Source of the DNA: Callipepla californica brunnescens
Taxonomy: Eukaryota > Chordata > Aves > Galliformes > Odontophoridae
Assembly: GCA_023055505.1 (NCBI GenBank)
Contig: JALIRH010000035.1
Location: 3,032,382 to 3,096,381, forward strand
Length of the DNA stretch: 64,000 nucleotides
Direction: 5' to 3'
The notes under the pieces were generated by a model. The model did no database searches. It worked only from the letters and a program-made list of their open reading frames with translations, and was not told where the DNA came from. Shown here piece after piece: positions 10,995 through 22,236 of the stretch. A program made the position numbers and the translations under genes. Each line of letters starts with the position of its first letter. Within the stretch, counting starts at the first letter, position 1.

Positions 10995-12553
10995 AAAGGA
11001 CTGTAGCTCCACATCATGCAGGCATCCCAGTTGCCCTCAGATGGAAACTAACTTCCTCTCAACTCAGCATTGTGGAAATGACATCCATCATCTCTACTGC
11101 TAGTGTAGAATGGGTGTATTTCTGCCTAATTAAAAAGCAGCCTGATTTAGAGGAGAGAGCGGATTGAAACCATTCTAGTAAGTGGTGAAATCCCTGTCAT
11201 CGTGCTGCCCTCTCTGACCACGGCTGCCCAGCACCAAGTCAACCTTCATTCAGTGTGAGCTGGCACTGAGAGCTTTCTGTATTTCAAATCAATACCAAAT
11301 GCCAGCATTTGGCAAAAACCTTAGAACAGAATAATGATGATGGGATTAGGAAAGAAAGAATTCATAAAAACTAAATTAAAAATCACACCTCGCTTCACAT
11401 TGGAAACTGGACTCAGGCACTGCACTGTTTGGAGCAAGCCTCTTTAAATGCAGCCCATCGTGCAGTGAAATTCTCCCTGGAATCTCGGTCTCAAGCACAG
11501 AATTGCCCTCACTCCCTATGTCCATGAAACCAATAGAAATATTACAACCCAGGGTTCCTGGTGGGTCTAGCAACAACCAGGATGTGATACGGAACAAGCC
11601 CCAGTACGACCCACTCAGCCAGGGCTGGTGAAGGCACCACATTTTACAGCATCCCGTAGGAGATAATCAACTTGGTCTGATTTTGAATTTCCCCTCTCCC
11701 CCAGAACACATGTACCTTTTTGAGTGATAGATAAAGGAAGGCATGGTGCTGCTTTTTGTTCGTTTGTTTGCTCCTTGCTTTCTCTTTGGGTCCTCATCCT
11801 GACAGCAAAACAGGAAAGCAACAACAGTAAGAGGAGCAGCGCTGCCCTTTCTGATCCCCTCGATATTCCCAAACCAGCAAAATAAAAACAGACATCAGAA
11901 AAGGCTTTGATTTGCCCCTCTCATTTTCATCCTCCCAGATCGATAGCAAGGGAAAAGCAGGAGGGGTGATGGCAAACTTCTGCATCTTTTGTTCCAGCTA
12001 CAAAAAGAAGACTTTTCCCCTTTAACCCATCAGTGCACAACGGAGCAAACTTCAGAAATTCCCTCAAATGAAATATTAACTTCCATCCGTTATTATTCTT
12101 GCACACCTGATGTTTAGGGCGTTTGTTGTGAAGTGTATCATACAGCAAAGGAGAAATGGGAGGATTTATTCCATGTTTATACCCTGCATCACAGATCTAC
12201 CCATGGACAATCATGGCCCGTGGTTGTGCAAGGAGCTGTAAAGGGGAGAACACAAGTGCTGAGCAGTGCTGCAAGAAGGTTTCCATACAGGTGCTTAGGA
12301 GCAGCCCGCGGGGCTACAGTCCCATTAGCACACTTGGTCTTTCAGGGCTTCAAACTGCCACTGCTCAGAGAGAAAGGACACAGGGCTCGTTTTCATTTTT
12401 TCTTAGAAAGAAAGGGAGCAGGGACGAGGCGTTCCCAAGGGGAAGAGGCAGCAGGGAGGCAGCACCCCTCCTCGCCGAGCACTCAGGTGGAAAGAAAGCG
12501 CAGCCAAGTTATTTGCCAATAGCTCTTCTCGTCTGGGGGATATAAAAGGCTCC
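10995..12553. other. Unique noncoding DNA
   Basis: Frames at 12133-12522 and 12156-12545 (129 residues each, different phases) overlap each other and have no domain. No repeat family is recognised. Confidence 0.45.
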
Positions 12554-12569
12554 AAAAAAAAAAAAAAAA
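12554..12569 (+). repeat. Poly(A) tract
   Basis: A16. The preceding sequence (TATAAAAGGCTCC) superficially resembles a TATA box, but there is no supporting promoter or exon. Confidence 0.8.
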
Positions 12570-12931
12570 GACCACACAATAAAAAGGAAAGCCTGTCTGA
12601 AGTACCATGTTTTACACATTGTTAGGCTGCAGCAATCTGTTCGAGTGAACCCTTTTAAAAAGGGGCCATTGCTGTGTGAAAAGCCAGTTGTGCGGAGCTG
12701 GGAGGCATGCAGCTGCAGCCAGCTGTGGGGCTGGTACTGTAACCAAAGCATTTTAAGAGTGAACTCTGGCATGTCAGCGGGAGGCCCGGCAAGGGTAGCG
12801 CGGCCGGGAAGTACAGTTTGCTTCTGTGTTCTCCAGGATGCAGCCACCTTCTTCAGCTGCTCCAATAAACGAACGCAGAGCCGGTTGGGACTCAATTCCT
12901 GCTGGTTTATTTTTTCCCCAATCTCTTTCTC

Positions 12932-12956
12932 TTTTGTTTTGTTTTGTTTTGTTTTT
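12932..12956 (+). repeat. (TTTTG)n simple repeat
   Basis: Four TTTTG units followed by TTTTTAAGG. Simple repeat. Confidence 0.8.
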
Positions 12957-14334
12957 AAGGAATATAATTTTGGACAAACCCTTTCAGCCCCAGCTTCCTG
13001 GCATGTCTCCATGTGCCCCGAGGACCTGACGGGATGCTGGTGTCATCCTGGGCTGGGAGGGATCAGCCGCAGCGCTGGGGAAATGCTGCCGCTCTTTGGG
13101 GCACCTAAATCTTTCCACACTTTCCTGTAAGGACAAACCAGTTCCAGAAGGGCGCATCTGTTCCATCTCCTTAATCTTTCCGAGATTGCACCACGGACGC
13201 AGACAAGCAGATATTTGGAATTAATAACTATTTGGAGGAGTCGGTATTTATAGAAGGAACAGAGCCCAAGTAGAGCAGTGACATAAGGGTGAAGTCAGAT
13301 TAGGATCTGGTCTGTTAACAAAGGTATGCTGGTGCAAATTGTTAGAAAGCAGCTTAACCCTCGGGAGGAAGGACAGGAGATGGCCATGGTTGTCGGAACA
13401 GGTGACAGCAACTGTGACACACCAACACAAATCTGCTTTCCTTCTCTATAAGCAACCAAATGTCAGCCCCTTTGAAATAGCAGTGTACCTGATGTCCAGA
13501 AGAGGGTCATTAAGGGGGAGGGGAGAGGGCCAAACAGACCAAAATTTGCTCTAAAAAATGGGTCAGTTGGCCAACAAAAATGAGTCTTCCTCAGTCACTA
13601 AGCAGTAGCTATGCAGTGCCTATGAAGGGGTAAAAAAAAATAAAAATGAAAAAGAGATAAAAAATTCAGTTCTGGCTTCCATCCAGGTCTCCAAGTTAGT
13701 AAAATGAGAAAACAATGTGAGATGGATCATAGCCTGTTTGAACCCTACCAGCTTACAAGGTGCTGCTTCCATAGAGATGGCAGTGGGGGAGAGGCGTGAT
13801 GCACTGTGCTCAGAGGAGGAGGAAGAGAAGGATCAGACATAGGCAAAGAGTTTGGTTCACGTTAAAGGGAGTAGTAGGAGCCCAGAGGTACAGAAATGAA
13901 TTCACTAGACTGACATTGGAAGGGTTAATGGGATTTAAGCTTTGATCTTCCAAGAAAACATGCTGAAAACGTAGCCCAAGGCATGTTCACCATTTTGTTT
14001 GCTAGTAAAACAATGCAATTTGATTTTTGTTGGCTTGTTGTTTTTAAGTGGAACCTCATGGGTGTTCTGTTAAATTCAGCCCACAAAAGCAATTTGTGTC
14101 ATTTTAATGCAGCTCCTGTGCTAGAAATGTTTGTTTTTAAATGCAAGTTTTATTGTTTTCATTGTTTGCACATTAAAAGCTAGATCAATAAGAAAAGCAA
14201 TTCATGATGTCGTCCTTCAAAATCCAAGCCTTATCTACCCCATAAATTGGGGGAAATATGGAAACGTAAGAAATAGCCAATGCTCATTCTTTTGGGGCAC
14301 GTAAAGGATAATTCTGATCCTTCTCTGCTTTGAA
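12957..14334. other. Unique noncoding DNA
   Basis: The frames at 12509-13012 (minus) and 12645-13130 (plus) extend across the simple repeat at its left edge and are judged chance. AAAATAAAAATGAAAAAG near 13630 is low-complexity. Confidence 0.45.
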
Positions 14335-14640
14335 CCACCACTATCTACAATGTGTGTTAATATTTACAGGAGAGCCGAGTAAAGATACCGCCCTGTGACT
14401 GATGGGATGGAATTAGAGCATTACATAGTGGTAATTCGTTACATCCTAGTTTGCAGATCTGTAGGCATCTCTTTTGCTTTACTGAAATGGAAGAGCTCTT
14501 TCTGCAAGGACGTATCAAAATATTTACCAGCCAGTAAGTTCTTATATATGCATTTTTAATAAAAATGATCTCAATTCTTGCGGGACTTCACCAGCAATAT
14601 TGAGCTGCTGCAAACTGTTTCATTTTTCTGACAAATGAAG
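14335..14640. other. Candidate conserved noncoding element
   Basis: High-complexity AT-rich block with TTAATATTTACAGG, GTGGTAATTCGTTACATCC and TATATATGCATTTTTAAT. No repeat family match. Regulatory status is inferred from texture. Confidence 0.3.
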
Positions 14641-17600
14641 ATGATTGCAAGTGTTTTCATTAAGCACTTTGCTATCAGTTTGTTCCTTCCAAACAGAGAA
14701 AATTTTATTTCAGGAAACTATTCCTCGTTATTAGTCCTTAATGAACAGAAACAAAAGAACCAGGGAACAACCTCACAGAATAAACATGCTGAATATCCTG
14801 GGGACAGAAGTAGAGAAGAATCGGGAGGATTTTCTTTTAGAATTGATGACTGCATTCAAAATTTAGGAAAGCTTCCAGTGGTTAAAGAAAAGCAGGACAG
14901 GGTCAACTCCTGCAGCAAGGGTCAGATCTGAGAGGTGGAAGATTTGGTTCCATCTCCTGGTCTGCTACTGGCTTTGCATCTAACCTTACAAAAAGTTTTC
15001 TACCTCTTGGAGCATCCCAGCTACATCTGGGAGACAACACTACAATATGTTTTTTGCTCTTTGACATCTGAAACATGCTTGAAGATTCCTCAGCCGAAGG
15101 TGCTAGAGAAAAAGTCATTCTTACTATGTTTTTATAGCCTATTTCTTCCTGCACATCTCAAAGATAATTTAACGTCTCTGTAGTCCTGGGTAGGAGGGAG
15201 CAAAGTGTGCCCTTGCATACCCTACTCTTCTCAGGTGAAAACTGGCTATCCCATAAAAGTACATGGTTGATAGATACACACTGCTCTTACTTCAGTACAG
15301 TTCTCCTTAAATATGAGGTCAGTGTTACCATCAGGATCAGGGATGGTTGAAGATATGACTCTTCATGCCTTCACACCCTATGAAATCCCATCTATAATGG
15401 TAAGACTAATGAGGAAAATTGCCTACTGCAACGATTTTTGAAATGGCTGTAAATATTTTATTGCTTAAGTGCATGCTACAGCAGCTTCAGCAAGCAAACA
15501 TACTCCACTGAATGTAGCTGACAAAGTACACACAGGATCTTTTGGAAAAGTAGACTGTGATGGCTCGGCTTTATTTCCAATGGAATTGGCATTAATTAGC
15601 TAATGACTAGGCAGCAAGCTGCAGCAAACCACACCAGTGAAGAAATAGTCCTGCTCATGGTCAGCGTGGTTTTACATGTGTCCTAATAATTCCATCCTAC
15701 TACTCAGTAGGCAGTGTTTGTTTCCAAAAAATAACTACACTGAGAATATGCCACCAGATCTGCTCAGTGTCTGAAAACCAAAGGTGCAGCCATACTAGGT
15801 TTCAGCCAGAACTCCAACAAGTGCATTGAAGCTTACAGCAAAATGGGCACCTGATTGCATTTCCCCATCACCACCACACATCATGAGGTGATTACGCTTA
15901 GGACAAAGATAACATCTTTATGAACTGGGGATAAACAACTGTCCTAACACTGGTGGGTGGTTCTGTCAGCATCCCACGAGGAGGAGATGCTCCCCTGCAT
16001 CCATTTAGCCACGCTGAGCAACCAGGACCTGCTAGAGTTCTGGCAGAAGGGAGGGAACAAGCTCCAGCTGTTGGGCTTGGCTGCGACTTCTCCTCCATCT
16101 CCCCCACAGTATCACAGACTGTCTGCCCGCAAGGTGGTGAGGGCAGGGAGAAAGTGCCAGGCCTCCTCAATTTGCCCGAGCATTTGAGGCAGGAGGATTC
16201 ACGTGACTGAGCTGAAAGCCCTCGAGAGTCATTCTGTTAGGGAGCAGAAACAAACCCACATGATTTAAGTGTCCACTCCACACCGTGTAAATAGGATTTG
16301 AACCGGAGAGGTGTAGCACACTGCAAACTTCCATTTGCTCAGCCCATAGCTCGGGGTGCTCAATAGCTTTTGGTATCTTGCAAGTTCAGCTCAGAACACT
16401 GAAAAGCTGATGATAACAAATCTATATGCTGAAAACTGCCCTCCTGAACCATTTGCTAAATAATTTAGGAACAAAAAAACTAATAATAAAAAAGAACTGA
16501 AGTCTATTCCCAGATGATCTGCAAATAGAAAACACTAAATCTATGAAATAAACACACCAGTGCTACTCTCCTACTCCCCTGCCATCCTACCATTTCTTTT
16601 GATTCAGCAGCTTTCCTCCTTTTGGCATTTCTGCCTGGCAGCGCTGGATGTACTTGGTTAGAATTCAATACCACGAGGGGGTTTAGCAACTGAAAGCTGC
16701 TTTTTCTTTTCCCTCCTCTCCTCAGCAGCTCAACAGGAGGTGAACAAAACTTCTAGGAGGGTGACATGGATGATTAAGCCTGGCCAAGTTGAAATTGCTT
16801 CAGCCCTCATCTGGATCCACCAATGCAAATCAGAAGCTTTCTTCAACTGAATTTAAAGGGGAAAATGAAATTGCAATTTGAATTCTCTGGAACCACTGAA
16901 AAAATACCATGCACTGTGAAAGAAAAGCACTTTCCTGGGTGGGTTCACTCAGTGTGAACAGTACATGCCCCTGCTGACTGCTCCATGGTGCTAGGTGCTA
17001 ATGCAAATGCAGATCACGTGAGGCAGTTCTGCACCATCCTTAACTTACCCTAATGAAGCCATGCAAGGAAGAAGAGAGCGAGAAATAAAACTATCATGAG
17101 AAATGCCTTGCGTGAGGCTTACAGCAGGACCCAGCAATAAATAGACTCCATTTCTTGTTGGCCCTGACCCAGGGATCCAATTGTGCGTGTTACATGAAAG
17201 ATCAGTGTCATCCAGTTGACTTCCATCAAACATCTGCTCTCTGTTGCCATGGGTAGGCAGCCACTGCCATGGCTTCAGACTCCCCTGTGAACCCACCCCT
17301 CCATAGCAGCAGCAAAGTTCTGAGCTACAACACCCAAACTTAAATATATTCAGCTTCAAAAGCTGAAAGTTGAGGAAAACATTAACAGCAAAGAGACAGA
17401 TAGTGACGTTATTAAATCCCTTACTCTGTACTTGCATATTCGTACTGCTTGTGCCTATCAACACAGCTCCCCACAGAAGTGCACCACGTTGGCACTTTGC
17501 ATGTTATATGGTCCAAAGAAAGTACTGAAATTCTACCCCAGCTGATGGCGTTATTCTGATCACCAGATGAAGCTCAAACCAAGAACCAGTTACTAGGAAA

Positions 17601-17870
17601 TTAAGACAAACCGTGGCTGCTATCCAAAAGAACTCATAAATCTAAACATCTCCCGCTTGCTCTCTGGTAACAGCTCTAATATTTCTTCTGCTTTTACTTT
17701 CTGAAGATTGTTCATTATTAGTTTCACCCCTTAGCCTCTCTCAGGATGTCAGCTCCATCTGCCACAACATATCTGAGTGAATCTCAGTAAATACAGCTCA
17801 GGTGCTCACTTTCCTGCTCTTTCTGAATTCTTATACTTGAATTAAGACTTAAGAATATAAATATACCCAC
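14641..17870. other. Unique noncoding DNA with possible traces of old repeats
   Basis: Around 14925-15010 the order of words loosely recalls a MIR-type SINE, but too weakly to call. At 16293-16303 the minus strand has GGTTCAAATCC, a B-box-like word without a tRNA around it. The frames at 17045-17464 (139 residues, minus) and 15953-16210 have no domains. Confidence 0.4.
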
Positions 17871-17894
17871 ACATATATACACGCACACATATAT
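17871..17894 (+). repeat. Imperfect (CA/TA)n repeat
   Basis: Alternating CACACATATATA steps. Short degenerate purine-pyrimidine microsatellite. Confidence 0.65.
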
Positions 17895-18910
17895 TTCACA
17901 ACAAACATTCTGCAGTCTCCTCACCTCCTGACTTTCTTTGTCTCCCTCTCAATTCTCAGCCACTCTCTTCTCATTCTTCATTTGGTTCTTGCCTTGGAAT
18001 TACTGAAAGTGATACAGAAGATGATATATCATCTTGCTTAGCAATGTTTCTGCCGATCATCTCAGCACCACTTTAGTTTGTGCATTAGCAACCAGAAAAT
18101 AAACTCTAATTGTTTTGACACTTCAACATTTGGTGACCCTTAACACAGCTAGGACTGTAGGCTTCAGCATTCAGTTCTGTTTCTATGAGCCTTTATTGGC
18201 TTGTACTTGGCTCCTTCCTTACAAATTTTTTCTGAACTTCTTTCATCTTTATCTTACTACTGCTAAGCATGTCATTTTCCATTCCCTGTTATTCAACAGC
18301 CTTTATATTCACATGCAGCCCAATCTCTTGCCAGCATCATATTTTCATTGATGTCAACTGGATTACATGTTACTTCTACCTGCCTCCAAGTTACTGCTCT
18401 TTTATTTTTTGCCAGATAAAGTTATTGTGCAGTAGAATAGATTTTATTCAGCAGTAGCATTCCTTTTTGGAATTCCTTTCTGTTTTCAAATCACCAGCCA
18501 TCGCAGACTGTAATTCTGGTACAGTATAGATTGTTCAGCGAGACACAAAATAGAAATATGGGAACTGGCACTAAGAGTTACGGTCAGCTGCTCTTCCAGT
18601 GCATCATTCTCTTTCCAAGAACTACAAGGAAGGGCTGACAGATTGCACTGAAGAGAAATCTAACATTTGTGGGTTGACTAACCTGTCAGTAGGTGAGACT
18701 TTCTCTTTTGTCAGATTAATTAGCAGCCATCTCCTTCCCCTAAACATAAGACTGTAATACTTCCAAGGCTCCCAGCCTCGTTTATTTATTTTATTACTGT
18801 AATTGGTTTCTTTCCCTATATTGTTATGGCTGGCGTCAGTAGATGGCACTGTGACATACGCTCTTCCAGGTTGGTTTTTGTTAGCCTGCATGCAAAGGTT
18901 CGGTTTTACG
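17895..18910. other. Unique noncoding DNA
   Basis: Pyrimidine-leaning sequence on the plus strand to about 18480, then mixed. No exon or repeat family is recognised. Confidence 0.45.
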
Positions 18911-18942
18911 ATTTTCTTTCTTTCTTCTTTTTTTTTTTTTTT
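18911..18942 (+). repeat. (TTTC)n / poly(T)
   Basis: TTTC units grade into a T run of about 15. The minus strand reads as (GAAA)n plus poly(A). It could be a microsatellite seeded by an old retroelement tail, although no element body is recognised alongside. Confidence 0.75.
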
Positions 18943-20124
18943 AGTGTGCGTGTGTTATAATTAGTTTTGTTTATGCAAGGTTCGGGAGTCCTTCGGGAGA
19001 AAACTGTGGAAGCAGTGAGATAATTTGCTTTCTGCATTTGCCCTGCTCTGTGATTGAGGTCAGTTCTCGAGCCAGAATCAGTCTCTGGGTACCAGTCGCT
19101 AAGGTTAGGTTGAGATTCCTCTAAGAAGGGATTATCCTGCACATTATTTGACCACTCTTGCTTCAGCACTGGTGCACCAGTCCAAATAGGGCAATTAAAT
19201 TGAGAATGTACCACTATCCCCCTCCAGATGTAAAGCAGTCTGCAATGCCCAAGCTATCTTTTTGCCCTGTGACAACAGATACATGTCGCTATATTTAGAA
19301 GAGGACACTGGTCTCCAAAGCATCAAAAATTGTACATGGAGATGGAAAAATCAAATGTTTCAAGTCCTTTGCTTTCTCCAATTGAATGCCTCATGCTGAA
19401 GATCAGAGCCATGCATTCCAGAACCCACACGTTCAAGTAGCATCGTGAGCAAATGCAGTGCCCTGGATGACACTGCAAAATCTGATTTTCAGAGCTGTAC
19501 ACTATAGCGTGTGTCCCCTTGAATTCATTAGGAGGCCAAAAAGCCTGTGGAATGACCAAATGAATAAAAAAGTAGTGCCAAGGTATGAACAGCAATGCCT
19601 TCAAATGAATTGATGGCCACCCCATGCGCTGCGGGTGCCTTAACTTATATCCCTTCCTTCTGGGGGGAGGAGAATAACCAAAAATCTTTAATCTAAGTTT
19701 CAGGTGGGAAAAATGATAATACCAAAAAATCTCAGTGAAGGTACAGAGAATTACTGAGCTTTTCAAAGATTAGATAATAAATGGTTTTAGAAGAAAATTT
19801 TATCCACTGATTTCTTTAAAAAAGTATCTTTTTATGGAAAAGAGTAATGAGATTGTGTATTGTTTATCAACAGGTTTTCACAAAAGTGCCTTTAAAGTTT
19901 CCTTGCATTCTTCCCAAGTTTAAAGCAGCATGATCAGCTCTATCTTTAAAACTTTGTTAGTGATTTAACAATGGGCAGCATTCGATGAACAAAAAAAGGC
20001 AGCAGCAACAAAGAAGAAGGAAGAAGTATCAGAGTATATCAACAAAGTATTGCTAACATAAATATCTTTCTTTCTTAATATCTTTCTGTAAGTACAGACA
20101 AATGTACAGAGGCTCATACAAACA
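18943..20124. other. Unique noncoding DNA
   Basis: The 147-residue minus-strand frame at 19323-19766 has no recognisable domain. AT-rich from 19780 onwards. Confidence 0.45.
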
Positions 20125-20300
20125 TATGCACACAGCACTTTGCATAATGCCTTTATGACTTCATAGGATGAGATCTCCTATGTACAAACGATCAGAATTA
20201 TTACTAATTGTCGATTAGCAAGTATCAAATTAGCAGAAAATGATCAACAAATGCAAATATACTTCCTACAAGGTATTGAAAACTCTTACGGAAAGGTACC
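20125..20300. other. Candidate conserved noncoding element with POU octamer
   Basis: Contains ATTACTAATTGTCGATTAGC and, at 20251-20258, a perfect POU octamer ATGCAAAT, within high-complexity AT-rich DNA. Homeodomain and POU motifs together are typical of developmental enhancers. Such motifs also arise by chance in AT-rich DNA. Confidence 0.3.
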
Positions 20301-21160
20301 ACTAAACTGATGACTACTTGCAGCAATGAAGCTTGGTATATCCTACTTCTACATAACTTTTTAATATAAGAACATCACAAAGAGAGAAAAAGTTTCATAA
20401 ATTTTCATAACTGGCCATGAAGAATAAAACATGCTCTTCTGACAGTGACAGACCCATTGTTATGCTCTTGAGACAAGGACAACTTTGAAAAAGTTGCAAG
20501 TTACTTACAGAAAGGATTTCTTACATCAGAGACCCCAGGAACGTAGCTGAGAATTGTTTTCCTTTAACATGCTTACAGCTAAAGTGTTGGCTTCCATTCA
20601 ACTAATAGAAATGTTAGTGCTTAGAGCCTGCATGCCTTGCATTCTTGCAGTAATACAATTCTGTATTAAAATCTATTCCAGTTGCTTGATTTATGAAAAT
20701 TGTTAAAACGTGCTGCGTTCGTACAAAGCTTATGGGGTCAAAAGAAAAAAAAAAAGTCATTTTTTAAGCAGAAAGGTAGAAAGACAAAATGAGAGAGAGC
20801 ATGCTGCTGTCCCTGTCTAATAGGAGATACTTTAGTTCTTTTTAGAGTTGCCTGTATCCAAAATGTGACAATTTTATTTCAGAAGGTGATGACGTTTTAA
20901 GAATTTGTTGCAACTTGTGGACCAAGTCGTGGTTGATTTGCTCTCCAACGCTCCTTAGATTTTGTAATATGTCAATACATCATGTTAATGCAAGTTTTAA
21001 AAAAGGAGAAGAGAAAGCAAAAGCTCCCTTCCTTTTTAAGTATGAGTAATCTATCCAAATCCTACTGAGACACACAAAGGAACGCCGGCAATTTTCCCTT
21101 TCATAAAATGCGGACTTTCTTTAAATACTTCCTCCCTACATTTTCAAAGCACGGTTGTAT
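20301..21160. other. Unique AT-rich noncoding DNA
   Basis: No open frame of note, no repeat family recognised. A short poly(A) run lies near 20743-20755. Confidence 0.45.
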
Positions 21161-21288
21161 GAAATGAAGGGGAAATGACACCCTTACCCATTGAAAAGGA
21201 GATTATGTAAAACTGGTTGGAGAAGCCAGCCGTGTTAATGCAAATACAAGTATGATCTTATTCATAAGTTGCTATTGTGCTAGAAGAA
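21161..21288 (+). repeat. Local direct repeat, copy A
   Basis: Begins GAAATGAAGGGGAAATGACA and runs to GCTATTGTGCTAGAAG. It aligns in the same order, with small gaps, to copy B at 22111-22236. Shared words in order are GAAATGAAGGGGA, CTACC/TTACCCA, GGTTGGAGAAG versus GGTTAGAGAAG, ATGATCT versus ATGACCT, and TGTGCT. Copy A carries a POU octamer ATGCAAAT at 21238-21245 that copy B has lost or never had. I recognise no named repeat family. It is either a local duplication or two copies of an old interspersed repeat. Confidence 0.65.
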
Positions 21289-22110
21289 CATGCGTTTCCT
21301 AGATGTGTCTACCTAAAACTCTGTGTGAGGAGAAAAACATTTTTTTCAGGATACGTTACTCTGTTTTGCAAATAAATATGAAAGCCAGAAGATCACTCTG
21401 AGAAAGTGAAGGGCTCGGTTTTCCATTGTGCTGTGCACTCGATTCCACTTGAAGTTAATGAGAGCAGTCAGAAGCCTTGACAATAAGACACTACAAGGAT
21501 TTTGTGTGCCCAAAGGTGCTGGAGACGCTCTATGAGGAGCCAGGGCTTGGCTCATTTTCCACTCTTGACCTAAGATATCTCTGTGCTGATGACCAATGCT
21601 GTTGTTGCTGAAGTGGCGATGGGGGACAGTCTAACCCTAATGGGTACTTTAAAAAGTCAACCCCTTCTCTGCCTTTATGTTGCCCTATAGTACCAATTGC
21701 ACTGGACCAAAATACTCCCCATAACTGGCAACTGCTCAAACATATCCCTCAGGTGGGAAACACAACCAAGTCATTCCCATCCATTTCCGACATCCTCAAG
21801 TAGAGTGCATGCTGCATTTGGTCTTACTCCCCATTAGTGGCTTTTGAAAGGAGATTAGTTCAAATCCTAGGCCTGAAACCGCAGGAGCAAATCACGAGAT
21901 CACTCCAGAATTCTTTTGAGCTGTAGACAAAACACAGTCTTGGAGACAAACAGATCTGAAAGAATAGATACAGTTTCAAAAGTCTTCTATCCACATGAAA
22001 CCTAGTTCGCACTATGGATTCAAGGTGAAAAAATAAAGAGAGAGGCTTTTGAATGCATCCTTCTGCATGGAAAGAGGAGAACATCAAGTATATCTGAGTA
22101 TGGTGTCTGT
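21289..22110. other. Unique noncoding spacer between the two repeat copies
   Basis: Contains short frames only. No recognised repeats. The left parts of the repeat copies do not obviously extend into this spacer. Confidence 0.4.
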
Positions 22111-22236
22111 GAAATGAAGGGGATAGGATGCTCTCTACCACTGAGAAGTAGATAATATTGAAGTGGTTAGAGAAGACAGATGCATTAGTAAAAACAGCAT
22201 GACCTCACTCGCTCTGCTACTGTTGTGCTGACGGTA
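22111..22236 (+). repeat. Local direct repeat, copy B
   Basis: Begins GAAATGAAGGGGATAGGATG and ends near CTGTTGTGCTGACGG. It is the diverged partner of copy A 950 bp upstream, in the same orientation. By eye roughly three fifths of positions agree, which suggests an old event. Confidence 0.65.

Noticed and set aside
12541..12552. TATAAAAGG as a core promoter
   Set aside because: No exon, initiator or CpG context downstream. A T-A-rich word next to a poly(A) tract is expected by chance.
12509..13130. Overlapping 167- and 161-residue frames on opposite strands
   Set aside because: Both cross a TTTTG simple repeat, lack domains and overlap each other. At most one could be real and neither shows family features.
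14925..15010. Possible MIR-like relic
   Set aside because: Loose resemblance without the diagnostic core phrase.
16293..16303. B-box-like GGTTCAAATCC on the minus strand (possible tRNA)
   Set aside because: No matching A box, no acceptor-stem complementarity and no anticodon stem around it.
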